Source: Streptomyces decoyicus
GTDB lineage: Bacteria; Actinomycetota; Actinomycetes; Streptomycetales; Streptomycetaceae
Direction: 5' to 3'
Length of the DNA stretch: 64,000 nucleotides
Assembly: GCF_019880305.1 (NCBI RefSeq)
Contig: NZ_CP082301.1
Span: forward strand, 3,348,001 to 3,412,000
Below are positions 36,223 to 43,659 of this stretch, piece by piece. The position numbers and the translations under genes were made by a program. The notes below the pieces were generated by a model. That model saw only the letters and a program-made list of their open reading frames with translations. It ran no database searches and was not told the DNA's origin. Numbering within the stretch: the stretch's first letter is position 1; each line of letters opens with the position of its first letter.

Positions 36223-37509
36223 ATGATCAAGTTCGACGCAGTCAGCAAGCGATACCCGAATGGCACCACCGCCGTGGACGAGCTGTCCCTTGACCTCCCT
36301 GAGGGCGGTGTCACCGTCCTCGTCGGCTCGTCGGGCTGCGGCAAGACCACCACCCTGCGGATGGTCAACCGCATGGTCGAGCCGACGTCCGGCACGATCA
36401 GCGTCGGCGGCCACGACATCCTGGAGGCGGACGCCGCAGAGCTGCGCCGCGGTATCGGTTATGTGATCCAGCAGTCCGGTCTCTTCCCTCACCGTACGAT
36501 CCTGGACAACATCGCGACGGTCCCCCTGCTCCTGGGCTGGGGCAAGCGCAAGGCCCGCGCCCGCGCCGCCGAGCTGCTGGAGCTGGTCGGCCTGCCCGCC
36601 GACTCGGGCAAGCGCTATCCGCACCAGCTCTCCGGCGGCCAGCAGCAGCGCGTCGGCGTCGCCCGCGCACTCGCCGCCGACCCGCCCGTCCTGCTGATGG
36701 ACGAGCCCTTCGGCGCGGTCGACCCGGTCGTCCGCGCCCAGCTCCAGAACGAGCTGCTGCGGCTCCAGGAGGAACTGCGCAAGACCGTCGTCTTCGTGAC
36801 CCACGACATCGACGAGGCGGTCCGGCTGGGCGACCGGATCGCGGTCTTCCGCACCGGCGGCCGGCTCGTCCAGTGCGCCGAGCCCGCCGAGCTGCTGGCC
36901 CGCCCCGCCGATGACTTCGTCGCCGACTTCCTGGGCGCCGAGCGCGGGCTCAAGCTGCTCTCGCTCACCACCCTGGCGGACGTTCCGTACGCGCCCGGCC
37001 AGGTGATACGCGCGGACGAGCCGGTCGGCAAGATATCCCGCAACGGCGACCGCTGGCGCCTGGTGACCTCCCCGCGCGGGGAGCCGCTGGGGTGGCTGGA
37101 CACCGATGCGCTGCCCGCCGGCGGGACGGCCGGCGAGGCACCCCTGGAGGCCGTACGGCCGCTGCGCGACACCGATTCGCTGCTCTCGGCGCTCAACGAG
37201 GCGGTCTCCTCCCCCGCCGCCGCCATCGCCCGCGTCACCGCGGACGGGCTGCTGGCGGGCCTCACCTCCCGTGACGCCATCCACGACCGGGCGGGCCGCA
37301 GCCATGCGGAGGCGGGCCGGGCGGCGGCCGCCGGGGACACCGACCCCGAGACGCCCGGTTCCGAGACGCCCGGTTCCGAGACGCCCGGTTCCGAGACGCC
37401 CGGTTCCGAGACGCCCGGTTCCGAGGACGCAAACGGGGACGCAAACGGGGACGCCGCCGGGGGCCCCGCGCCCCGTAAGACCGCCTCCGCGACGGAGCGC
37501 CCCGCATGA
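36223..37509 (+). CDS. glycine betaine/choline-type ABC importer, ATP-binding protein
   Basis: A 428-residue ATPase of the OpuA/ProV/OpuC group. Walker A is G-S-S-G-C-G-K-T-T-T, the signature is L-S-G-G-Q-Q-Q-R-V, Walker B is L-L-M-D-E-P-F-G-A-V-D, and T-H-D-I-D-E-A-V-R follows. The C-terminal region (about 255-360) resembles a weak CBS-like regulatory module, then five E-T-P-G-S repeats and an Asn/Gly/Asp tail. The ATG at 36223 follows AAGGGG; an ATG at 36190 would sit inside the palindrome. Substrates of the family are quaternary amines. The operon continues with two permeases and a binding lipoprotein. Confidence 0.92.
   Translation: MIKFDAVSKRYPNGTTAVDELSLDLPEGGVTVLVGSSGCGKTTTLRMVNRMVEPTSGTISVGGHDILEADAAELRRGIGYVIQQSGLFPHRTILDNIATVPLLLGWGKRKARARAAELLELVGLPADSGKRYPHQLSGGQQQRVGVARALAADPPVLLMDEPFGAVDPVVRAQLQNELLRLQEELRKTVVFVTHDIDEAVRLGDRIAVFRTGGRLVQCAEPAELLARPADDFVADFLGAERGLKLLSLTTLADVPYAPGQVIRADEPVGKISRNGDRWRLVTSPRGEPLGWLDTDALPAGGTAGEAPLEAVRPLRDTDSLLSALNEAVSSPAAAIARVTADGLLAGLTSRDAIHDRAGRSHAEAGRAAAAGDTDPETPGSETPGSETPGSETPGSETPGSEDANGDANGDAAGGPAPRKTASATERPA
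37348..37422. repeat. five perfect 15-bp tandem repeats encoding E-T-P-G-S
   Basis: Units start at 37348, 37363, 37378, 37393 and 37408, in frame near the C-terminus of the ABC ATPase. Two copies of a 12-bp unit (D-A-N-G) follow directly. Copy number is likely to vary between strains. Confidence 0.92.
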
Positions 37510-38180
37510 CCGTCGAATGGGGCTGGTTCCCCGACCACGCCGATCAGATGGCCCGGCTGACCGCGGACCACCTCGCCACCGCCGTGCCCGCCGTCCTCCT
37601 CGGGCTGCTGATCGCGCTGCCGCTGGCGGTCCTCGCCCACCGGGTACGGCCGCTGCGCGGCTTCATCCTCGGCGCGTCCAACATCCTCTACACCATCCCC
37701 TCCCTCGCCTTCTTCGTCCTCCTCCTGCCGGTCACCGGTCTCACCCGCACCACGGCGATCGTCGGTCTGACCGCATACACGCTGGTCGTGCTGGTGCGGA
37801 ACACCGTCGAGGGCCTGGACGCGGTCCCGGTCAAGGCCCGTGAGGCGTCGAAGGCGATGGGGACCAAGCCGCTGCGGACCCTGCTCACCGTCGAGCTGCC
37901 GCTCGCCCTCCCGGTGATCATGGCGGGCATACGGGTCGCCACCGTCATGTCCATCTCCCTGGTCAGTGTGGCGAGTTACATCGGATACGGCGGCCTCGGC
38001 CAGCTCTTCACCGACGGCTTCCAGCGCAACTTCCCCACCCCGGTCATCGCCGGTGTGGCCCTGACCCTGCTGCTCGCCCTGGTCGCCGACGCGCTGCTGG
38101 TGACCGTTCAGTGGCTGTGCACCCCCTGGCGGCGCGGTACCCCCCGGCAGCGCACCTCTCTGTGGCGGAAGGCAGCGTGA
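37506..38180 (+). CDS. glycine betaine-type ABC transporter permease 1
   Basis: A 224-residue membrane protein with five to six helices and the binding-protein-dependent transport signature around E-A-S-K-A-M-G (residues about 115-121) for contact with the ATPase. It starts within the ATPase stop (ATGA overlap) and is followed 7 bp later by the paralogous permease. Confidence 0.9.
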   Translation: MTVEWGWFPDHADQMARLTADHLATAVPAVLLGLLIALPLAVLAHRVRPLRGFILGASNILYTIPSLAFFVLLLPVTGLTRTTAIVGLTAYTLVVLVRNTVEGLDAVPVKAREASKAMGTKPLRTLLTVELPLALPVIMAGIRVATVMSISLVSVASYIGYGGLGQLFTDGFQRNFPTPVIAGVALTLLLALVADALLVTVQWLCTPWRRGTPRQRTSLWRKAA

Positions 38181-38187
38181 CGCGCCG

Positions 38188-38859
38188 ATGCTCGAACTCC
38201 TGAAGAACCTCCTCTCCTGGCTGACCAGCCCGGCCCAGTGGTCCGGTCCCGAGGGCATCGCCGCCCGCGTCCTGGAGCACCTGGAGTACTCGGTGCTCGC
38301 CACCCTCGCCGCGGCCGTGATCGCGCTGCCCATCGGCCTGCTCATCGGGCACACCGGCCGCGGCGCCTTCCTCGCCGTCAACCTCTCCTCCTTCGGCCGG
38401 GCGCTGCCCACCGTCGGCCTGGTGACCCTGGTGTTCCTCGCGGGCGGGCTGAGCGTGTGGCCGGTGTATGTGTCGCTGGTGGCGCTCGCCGTGCCCGTGA
38501 TCATCACCAATACGTACGCGGGGATGGCCGCCGTCGACCCCGAGGTCAAGGACGCCGCCAAGGGCGTGGGGCTGCGCGGCCGGCAGGTCCTCTGGCAGGT
38601 CGAACTGCCGCTCGCGCTCCCGCTGATCATGACCGGCGTACGGCTGGCGACCGTGCAGGTCGTTGCCACCGCCACCATCGCCGCCTATGTCAGCTTCGGC
38701 GGGCTGGGCCGCTATGTCTTCGACGGGCTGGCGCAGCGCGACCTGGTGCAGGTCCTCGGCGGTGCGGCCCTGGTCGCCGTGCTCGCCGTCGCCGCCGACC
38801 TGGCCCTGGGCGGCCTCACCCGGCTGCTGTTCCGCGGCCGCCCGGCCACCGCCCGCTGA
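38188..38859 (+). CDS. glycine betaine-type ABC transporter permease 2
   Basis: A 223-residue permease homologous to the preceding one. It has the conserved loop D-A-A-K-G-V-G-L-R-G-R and similar helices. Heterodimeric permeases of this kind belong to OpuB/OpuC/OsmU-type importers. The ATG lies 7 bp after the previous stop. Confidence 0.9.
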   Translation: MLELLKNLLSWLTSPAQWSGPEGIAARVLEHLEYSVLATLAAAVIALPIGLLIGHTGRGAFLAVNLSSFGRALPTVGLVTLVFLAGGLSVWPVYVSLVALAVPVIITNTYAGMAAVDPEVKDAAKGVGLRGRQVLWQVELPLALPLIMTGVRLATVQVVATATIAAYVSFGGLGRYVFDGLAQRDLVQVLGGAALVAVLAVAADLALGGLTRLLFRGRPATAR

Positions 38860-38906
38860 GCACCTGCCGCCCCCGCCCTCTCCGTACGTCCCTAGGAGCC
38901 CCGCCC

Positions 38907-39833
38907 ATGAACCGTCGTACCGCCTTGACCACTCTGCTCGCCGGCGCCTCGGCCCCGCTGCTGGCCGCCTGTTCCTCCGGCATCACCTCCCTCAAGGGGG
39001 ACGGCGCCGGCGGCGACAGCGGCAGCAGTAGCGGCGGACTGGTCATCGGCACCGCCAACTTCACCGAGAACCAGATCCTCGGCTACCTCTACGCGGGCGT
39101 GCTGAACGCCGCCGGGGTCAAGACCACCGTCAAGCCGAACCTCGGCTCCCGCGAGATCGTGGTCCCCGCACTGCGCTCCGGCGATATCGACCTGCTCCCC
39201 GAGTACCAGGGCAGCCTGCTGCTCTACCTCGACAAGAAGGCCACCGAGACCGAGGCGGGCGCGATGCAGAACGCGCTGGCCACGGTCCTCCCCGACGGCC
39301 TCGAAGTCCTCCCGTACGCGGCCGCCGAGGACCGCGACAGCTTCGCCGTGACCCGCGCGACCGCCGACCGCTACGGCCTCAAGACGCTCTCCGACCTGCG
39401 CAAGGCCAACGGGAAGCTGGTGTTCGGCGCGGCCGCCGAGATGAAGAAGCGGGTCGTCGGGGTCGTCGGTCTCAAGGACCAGTACGGCGTGGAATTCAAG
39501 GAGTTCAAGGCGCTGGACTCGTCCGGGCCGCTGGTCAAGGGCGCGCTGAAGAAGGGCGACATCGATATCGCCAATGTCTTCACCACCGACGTCGACACCG
39601 CGGAGAACGGCTGGATCCTGCTCCAGGACCCCCAGCACCTCATCCCCGCCCAGCACATCGTGCCGCTGATCGCCGCCCGCAAGGCCGACTCCAAGGTCCG
39701 CAAGGCCCTCGCCCGTCTGGGCAACACCCTCACCACCTCCCACCTCACCGAGCTCAACCGCCTCGTGGACAAGGAGAAGCAGGACCCGGACCGGGTGGCC
39801 GACGCCTGGCTGAAGAAGCACAAGCTGGGCTGA
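38907..39833 (+). CDS. glycine betaine-type substrate-binding lipoprotein (OpuAC/OsmX class)
   Basis: A 308-residue protein. The lipoprotein signal ends in L-L-A-A-C-S, so the Cys at about 22 would be lipidated. The mature domain begins I-G-T-A-N-F-T-E-N-Q and contains P-E-Y-Q-G-S near the hinge, as in quaternary-amine binding proteins. TAGGAG lies 9 bp before the ATG. It completes the importer operon 36223-39833. Confidence 0.92.
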   Translation: MNRRTALTTLLAGASAPLLAACSSGITSLKGDGAGGDSGSSSGGLVIGTANFTENQILGYLYAGVLNAAGVKTTVKPNLGSREIVVPALRSGDIDLLPEYQGSLLLYLDKKATETEAGAMQNALATVLPDGLEVLPYAAAEDRDSFAVTRATADRYGLKTLSDLRKANGKLVFGAAAEMKKRVVGVVGLKDQYGVEFKEFKALDSSGPLVKGALKKGDIDIANVFTTDVDTAENGWILLQDPQHLIPAQHIVPLIAARKADSKVRKALARLGNTLTTSHLTELNRLVDKEKQDPDRVADAWLKKHKLG

Positions 39834-39849
39834 GACGGGGGCAGGAGCG

Positions 39850-40062
39850 GTGCGACGTACGGGCCTCGACGCCCCCGGCCTCACCACCGTCGAGGCCCTG
39901 CTCCGCCTCCAGCTCACCGCCCGGCGGCTGGGGCACGGCATCCGGTTGTGTCACGTACCGGAGGGGCTGGGCCTGCTGCTCACGGTGACGGGGCTGGCCG
40001 AGATCCTGCCGGCCGCCCCTCCCCCGGGGACGCCACCGCCCCGTCCGTCGCCCCCTCCATGA
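39850..40062 (+). CDS. short STAS-like protein overlapping the ECF sigma gene
   Basis: A 70-residue frame from GTG. Residues about 10-55 resemble the C-terminal half of a STAS domain (V-E-A-L-L-R-L-Q-L-T-A-R-R-L-G-H then L-L-L-T-V-T-G-L-A-E-I-L), as in small Streptomyces STAS proteins. The last 15 residues are Pro-rich and lie in the 83-bp overlap with the convergent sigma gene. AGGAG is only 2 bp from the GTG. It may be a truncated gene or a real short protein. Confidence 0.5.
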   Translation: MRRTGLDAPGLTTVEALLRLQLTARRLGHGIRLCHVPEGLGLLLTVTGLAEILPAAPPPGTPPPRPSPPP

Positions 40063-41119
40063 CCGGTCCTCCGTAGCGGAGCGGCAGTCCGAACAGCGGG
40101 AACAGCCGCTCGGTGTCCAGGAACGACTGGAGCGCGGTGATCCGGCCGTCCGCCGTCTCGATGACCTGGACCGCCCAGGGCTCACCGTCGGCGCGGTACT
40201 GCCCGAACGCCGGCCGGCCGTTCGCCGTGACCGGCACCAGATGCGACCCCTCACAGCCGCAGCCCGGCCCCAACAGCCACTTCAGGATGTCGTCGCGGCC
40301 GCGCAGCCACAGCTCGTACGGCGGCATGGACAGCGTGGAGTCCTCGTGCAGCAGGGCCGTGAGCGCGTCCATGTCGAACCGTTCGAAGGCCTCGACATAG
40401 CGCTGGAGCAGCGCCTGCTGTGCGTCGTCCAGGGGCCGCGGCGGTTCGTCGGCGGTCTCGCCGGACGCGGCGAGGGTGGCGCGGGCCCGCTGGAGCGCGC
40501 TGTTGACCGAGGCGACCGAGCTCCCCAGCAGCTCGGCGACCTCGCTCGCCGACCAGCTGAGCACCTCCCGCAGGATCAGCACCGCCCGCTGCCGGGGCGC
40601 CAGCCGCTGGAGCGCGGCGATGAACGCGAGCCGGATCGACTCCCGGGCGACGGCGGTCTCCGCCGGGTCCTCCGCGGACGCCAGCACCCGCTGGTCCGGT
40701 ACGGGCCCGATCCAGGTCGCCTCGGGCAGTCCCGTGCCGACCGGGGTGTCCACGCTCGACGGAGAGGCGAGATCCATCGGCCGGGCCCGGCGCCGGCTGC
40801 CCTTGAGCAGGTCCAGACAGACATTCGTGGCGATCCGGTACAGCCAGGACCGCAGGGACGCCCGCCCCTCGAACCGGTCGTAGCTCCGCCAGGCCCGCAC
40901 CATCGTCTCCTGCACGGCGTCCTCGGCTTCGAAGGCCGAGCCCAGCATCCGGTAGCAGTAGCCGGTCAGCTCGGTACGGTGGGCCTCCAGCCGGTCCGCC
41001 GGCTCCCCCTGCGGGGCGCCCCGCCCGGCACCGTCCGCCGCCGTGCTTTCGTCCACCGCCGCGGTTTCGCCCGTCGAGGGCCGTTTCGTCGAGGACCGTT
41101 TCATCGAGGACCCGCCCAT
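39980..41119 (-). CDS. ECF-type RNA polymerase sigma factor with SnoaL-like C-terminal domain (SigG/ECF56-like)
   Basis: A 379-residue protein. The N-terminal 45 residues are low complexity (short S-S-T-K-R repeats). Sigma region 2 is around Y-C-Y-R-M-L-G-S-A-F-E-A-E-D-A-V-Q-E and W-L-Y-R-I-A-T-N-V-C-L-D-L-L. Region 4 is around L-A-P-R-Q-R-A-V-L-I-L-R-E-V-L and S-A-S-E-V-A-E-L-L-G. A SnoaL-type domain follows (Y-V-E-A-F-E-R-F-D-M-D-A-L-T-A-L-L, then S-M-P-P). Such fused domains modulate sigma activity in place of a separate anti-sigma factor. The start is uncertain (41119 or 41104). Confidence 0.88.
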   Translation of the reverse strand: MGGSSMKRSSTKRPSTGETAAVDESTAADGAGRGAPQGEPADRLEAHRTELTGYCYRMLGSAFEAEDAVQETMVRAWRSYDRFEGRASLRSWLYRIATNVCLDLLKGSRRRARPMDLASPSSVDTPVGTGLPEATWIGPVPDQRVLASAEDPAETAVARESIRLAFIAALQRLAPRQRAVLILREVLSWSASEVAELLGSSVASVNSALQRARATLAASGETADEPPRPLDDAQQALLQRYVEAFERFDMDALTALLHEDSTLSMPPYELWLRGRDDILKWLLGPGCGCEGSHLVPVTANGRPAFGQYRADGEPWAVQVIETADGRITALQSFLDTERLFPLFGLPLRYGGPVMEGATDGAVASPGEGRPAGSRPAPSP

Positions 41120-41238
41120 CCGCCCGTCGGCCGACCACCGTCACACGCGCCCGACGCTACCGGAGCATCCGGCACCCAGTCTGCTCCTCGGCACGGGGCT
41201 TTGCAGCCGGGGACCGGGGCCGGGAAACGGCACACGGC

Positions 41239-41282
41239 ACGTGGGACGGGCCGGGGCTCCGCCGCCCCGGCCCGTCCCACGT
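41239..41282. terminator. strong terminator after the small membrane-protein operon
   Basis: A perfect 19-bp stem (41239-41257 with 41264-41282) with a 6-base loop, beginning 7 bp beyond the stop of the 53-residue gene. It separates that operon from the ECF sigma gene. Confidence 0.88.
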
Positions 41283-41288
41283 CTCAGG

Positions 41289-41450
41289 TCATCTGCGCAG
41301 CTGCACGCCGCGCAGCGCTCCTCCGACGACCGCACCGGCCAGGGCACTCACCAGGAGCCGGACGGGTTCCGTCAAACCGGAGAACACGGTGTGCGTGAGC
41401 GCAAAGACGACCACGACCGCGAGAATTCCGGCGATCATTGCCTTTCTCAT
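41289..41450 (-). CDS. 53-residue two-helix membrane protein
   Basis: ATG 41450 to TGA 41289. The N-terminus is M-R-K-A-M, a hydrophobic helix runs I-A-G-I-L-A-V-V-V-V-F-A-L, a short loop has S-G-L-T-E-P-V-R, and a second helix runs L-L-V-S-A-L-A-G-A-V-V-G-G-A, ending basic (L-R-G-V-Q-L-R-R). The start overlaps the stop of a 37-codon frame as ATGA. It lies downstream of the Gly/Cys-rich secreted protein gene and upstream of a strong terminator. It could be an immunity-like or accessory protein for the secreted product; this is inference. Confidence 0.6.
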   Translation of the reverse strand: MRKAMIAGILAVVVVFALTHTVFSGLTEPVRLLVSALAGAVVGGALRGVQLRR

Positions 41451-41560
41451 TTCCTGCCCATCATTTCCCGCCCATCACTGCTTCCTCGCCACTGCTTCCT
41501 CGCCATTGGTTCCTCGTCATTGCTTTCTCGCCGCGCGTCCTGCTCATGCGTCTTCGTCAT
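41447..41560 (-). CDS. possible 37-residue coupled leader ORF
   Basis: ATG 41560 with GGGAAAG 2 bp upstream; the stop TGA overlaps the ATG of the 53-residue membrane protein. The peptide is polar and charged (D/E/R/K/Q-rich) and is largely encoded by the 14-bp tandem repeats, so its sequence is unlikely to matter in itself. It may serve to couple translation. It starts 26 bp after the stop of the secreted protein gene. Confidence 0.3.
   Translation of the reverse strand: MTKTHEQDARRESNDEEPMARKQWRGSSDGREMMGRK
41476..41531 (-). repeat. four tandem 14-bp repeats, each with a Shine-Dalgarno-like GAGGAA and ATG/GTG
   Basis: Units lie at 41476-41489, 41490-41503, 41504-41517 and 41518-41531. On the coding (minus) strand each reads GCGAGGAAGCAGTG or a close variant, so every unit carries a ribosome-site-like purine tract followed by a start-like triplet. 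The array ends 25 bp before the start of the 53-residue gene. Confidence 0.8.
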
Positions 41561-41586
41561 CGCTTTCCCGCGTCGCCCGGCCACCG

Positions 41587-42141
41587 TCAGCAATCGGAGA
41601 GCGAGAGCACCGCACCGGAGACCAGGCCTCCGAAAGCCCCGGCCGTGGCACCCGGGGCACACCCGGTCTCGGCGCCGGCGATACATCCGCCTATCCCGCC
41701 GGAGACCACATAGTCCCGGATTTTGTCGTTGGCGCACTGCGAGTAACTCTCGGCCGCCATGCCCCGCGCGGAGACACCGAGCTGCCGGAAACTACGGGTC
41801 GCCCGCACGGTGACCGTGGCGCCCTTGGCGCGGTAGCTGACGTGCGCCGTTTTGCCGTTCTTGAGTTTGACCGCGGTGCCCAGCCGGCCCACCGTCCGAT
41901 GGCCGGGCCCGACCAGCGTCAGCTTCTTGCCCGCGACGGTGAAGTGGTAACCGGCGGGCACGGACAGCGTGGCCTTCAGCGTTTTGCCGTCCGGCGAGTG
42001 GAGCGACTTCAGCTTGACGCCTTTCGCGGCGCTCACCGGCTTCGCGGAATGCAGCGCACTGTCCGCGGAGGCGGGCCCTGCCACCCCCGCAAAAGCCAGC
42101 GCGGTCAACGCGGTCGCGGCGGTCTTCCGGAACTTCATCAT
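41587..42141 (-). CDS. secreted protein with Gly- and Cys-rich hydrophobic C-terminus (bacteriocin-like)
   Basis: A 184-residue protein. A signal peptide (M-M-K-F-R-K then hydrophobic) ends near A-S-A. A lysine-rich beta-type region follows (about 30-125), containing T-V-A-G-K-K-L-T-L and a V-T-V-R-A strand. The last 52 residues carry four cysteines and a glycine-zipper-like stretch (S-G-G-I-G-G-C-I-A-G-A, then A-G-A-F-G-G-L-V-S-G-A), ending in Cys. This end resembles hydrophobic bacteriocin or pore-forming peptides in style only; I cannot name a family. GGGGA precedes the start. A small membrane protein gene follows on the same strand. Confidence 0.7.
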   Translation of the reverse strand: MMKFRKTAATALTALAFAGVAGPASADSALHSAKPVSAAKGVKLKSLHSPDGKTLKATLSVPAGYHFTVAGKKLTLVGPGHRTVGRLGTAVKLKNGKTAHVSYRAKGATVTVRATRSFRQLGVSARGMAAESYSQCANDKIRDYVVSGGIGGCIAGAETGCAPGATAGAFGGLVSGAVLSLSDC

Positions 42142-42378
42142 TCCCCGTTCCCCGTGTGGATCAAGTTCATGATCAGCCTAGGAGGCACGTCGCAAATGCA
42201 AGATCCATGGCGGGCAATTTCCCGGTAAACGGTGCCGTTTTCGGGGAAGTTGAACGGGCCGCTGATCTGACGGCCCGCCACGAGCGCCGCGCACAAAGGC
42301 CATCGGGCCGCCGGCGCCGCTCCCACAGCGCCGCTCCCACGACGTCACTCCCGTGGCGCCGACGCCGCCCCCGCCGCC

Positions 42379-43416
42379 TCACTCCCGCGGGGCCACCGCC
42401 GACCCGCGCTCCGAGAGGCGCGGGGCGCACAGGATGCGTTTGCGGCGGACCCGGCGGCCCTCGATGGCGGCGACGGCGAGGCGGGCGGCTTCCTTGGCGA
42501 TGGCCGCCAGGCCCCAGTCGACGGAGGTCAGGGGCGGGGTGAGGACCCGGGAGACGGGGTGGTCGTCGAAGCCGACGACGGAGAGGTCACGGCCGACGGT
42601 GAGGGAGGCCTCGGCGGCTGCCGCGTAAACGCCGTAGGCGATGGAGTCGGAGAAGCAGAAGACGGCGGTGGGCGGGGCGAGCCCGGCCGGACGGCGGCCG
42701 TCCGGGCTGTTGGCCAGGACCCGGCGGGCCATCGCGGTCGCCGCGTCCAACTCCTGCGGGCAAGGCAGGACTTCGACCTCGATACCGAGCCGGTCGGCGG
42801 CCTCGCGGACATAGACGTCGGCGGGGCGGTCGGGGGTGGAGGGGCCGGTGGGGGTCAGCACGGTGACCCGGCGGTGGCCCAGCCCGCGGAGGTAGTCCAG
42901 GACGGCGTCGATGCCGGCCCGGTTGTCGAAGAGCACCTCGCCCGCCGTACGGGCCCGGCTCAGGGCGTCGCCGATGGAGACCACCGGCACGGCATCGGCG
43001 ATCTTCGACCAGCCCTCGGCGGACGGATCGACGGGTGAGACCAGGAGGCCGTCCACGCGCTGGTCGCGCAGTTGCTTGGCGAGGGACAGCTCGCGTTCGG
43101 GGTCGCCGCCCGCGTCGAGGATCAGCGCATAGCGGTCGCCGGCCAGCAGCTCGCGCCCTATCGCCGCCATCAGCTGCTGCTGCCACAGGTCCTGGAGATC
43201 ACCGGCGAGCACCCCGACGGTGCTCGTACGGCCGCTGGCGAGGGCGCGGGCAATCGGGTCGGCCTCGTAGCCGAGGTCGGCGGCGGCCTTGCGCACCCGC
43301 TCCTCGGTTTCCTTGGAGACGTGCTTGCCGCGCAACGCGTAGGAGACGGCTGCAGTGGAGAGGCCGGTGGCCTCGGCCACCTCGCGGAGGGTGGTGCGCT
43401 TATTGGGCCTGGCCAT
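42379..43416 (-). CDS. LacI family transcriptional regulator
   Basis: A 345-residue protein. The N-terminal helix-turn-helix is T-L-R-E-V-A-E-A-T-G-L-S-T-A-A-V-S-Y-A-L-R-G, then the hinge L-A-S-G-R-T-S-T-V-G-V. The periplasmic-binding-like effector domain follows, with V-V-G-F-D-D near 295. It diverges from the amidohydrolase/CDO operon across a region with a 15-bp inverted repeat, its likely operator. The effector is unknown; LacI members usually sense sugars or nucleosides. Confidence 0.92.
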   Translation of the reverse strand: MARPNKRTTLREVAEATGLSTAAVSYALRGKHVSKETEERVRKAAADLGYEADPIARALASGRTSTVGVLAGDLQDLWQQQLMAAIGRELLAGDRYALILDAGGDPERELSLAKQLRDQRVDGLLVSPVDPSAEGWSKIADAVPVVSIGDALSRARTAGEVLFDNRAGIDAVLDYLRGLGHRRVTVLTPTGPSTPDRPADVYVREAADRLGIEVEVLPCPQELDAATAMARRVLANSPDGRRPAGLAPPTAVFCFSDSIAYGVYAAAAEASLTVGRDLSVVGFDDHPVSRVLTPPLTSVDWGLAAIAKEAARLAVAAIEGRRVRRKRILCAPRLSERGSAVAPRE

Positions 43417-43536
43417 GCCGGAAGCCTACCCAAGGAGGGGGCGGCGCCCGGCCACGATGCGGAGGTCCCGAGGCGGCGCTCCCGGTGGGGGCAATGGCCC
43501 GGCAGCTCCGGCACGGCCTTGACAGCACCTGCTGTT

Positions 43537-43583
43537 AACCGCTTCACTTAAACGCATCAGTTAAGCGGTTAAGTGAAGCGGTT
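43537..43583. promoter_or_regulatory. LacI-type operator between the regulator and the amidohydrolase operon
   Basis: A perfect 15-bp inverted repeat: 43537-43551 (AACCGCTTCACTTAA) and 43569-43583, with 17 bp between. A further AAGCGGTTAA half-site lies inside at 43563-43572. This is an AT-rich island between the divergent genes and is well placed to repress both. Confidence 0.78.
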
Positions 43584-43659
43584 CAAGGTGTCGGACCCCG
43601 CGGTCCGCGTGCTGTCCGTGTGCCGTCCGCACCACCGCCCCGCGCCCCGAGGGAGGCCC

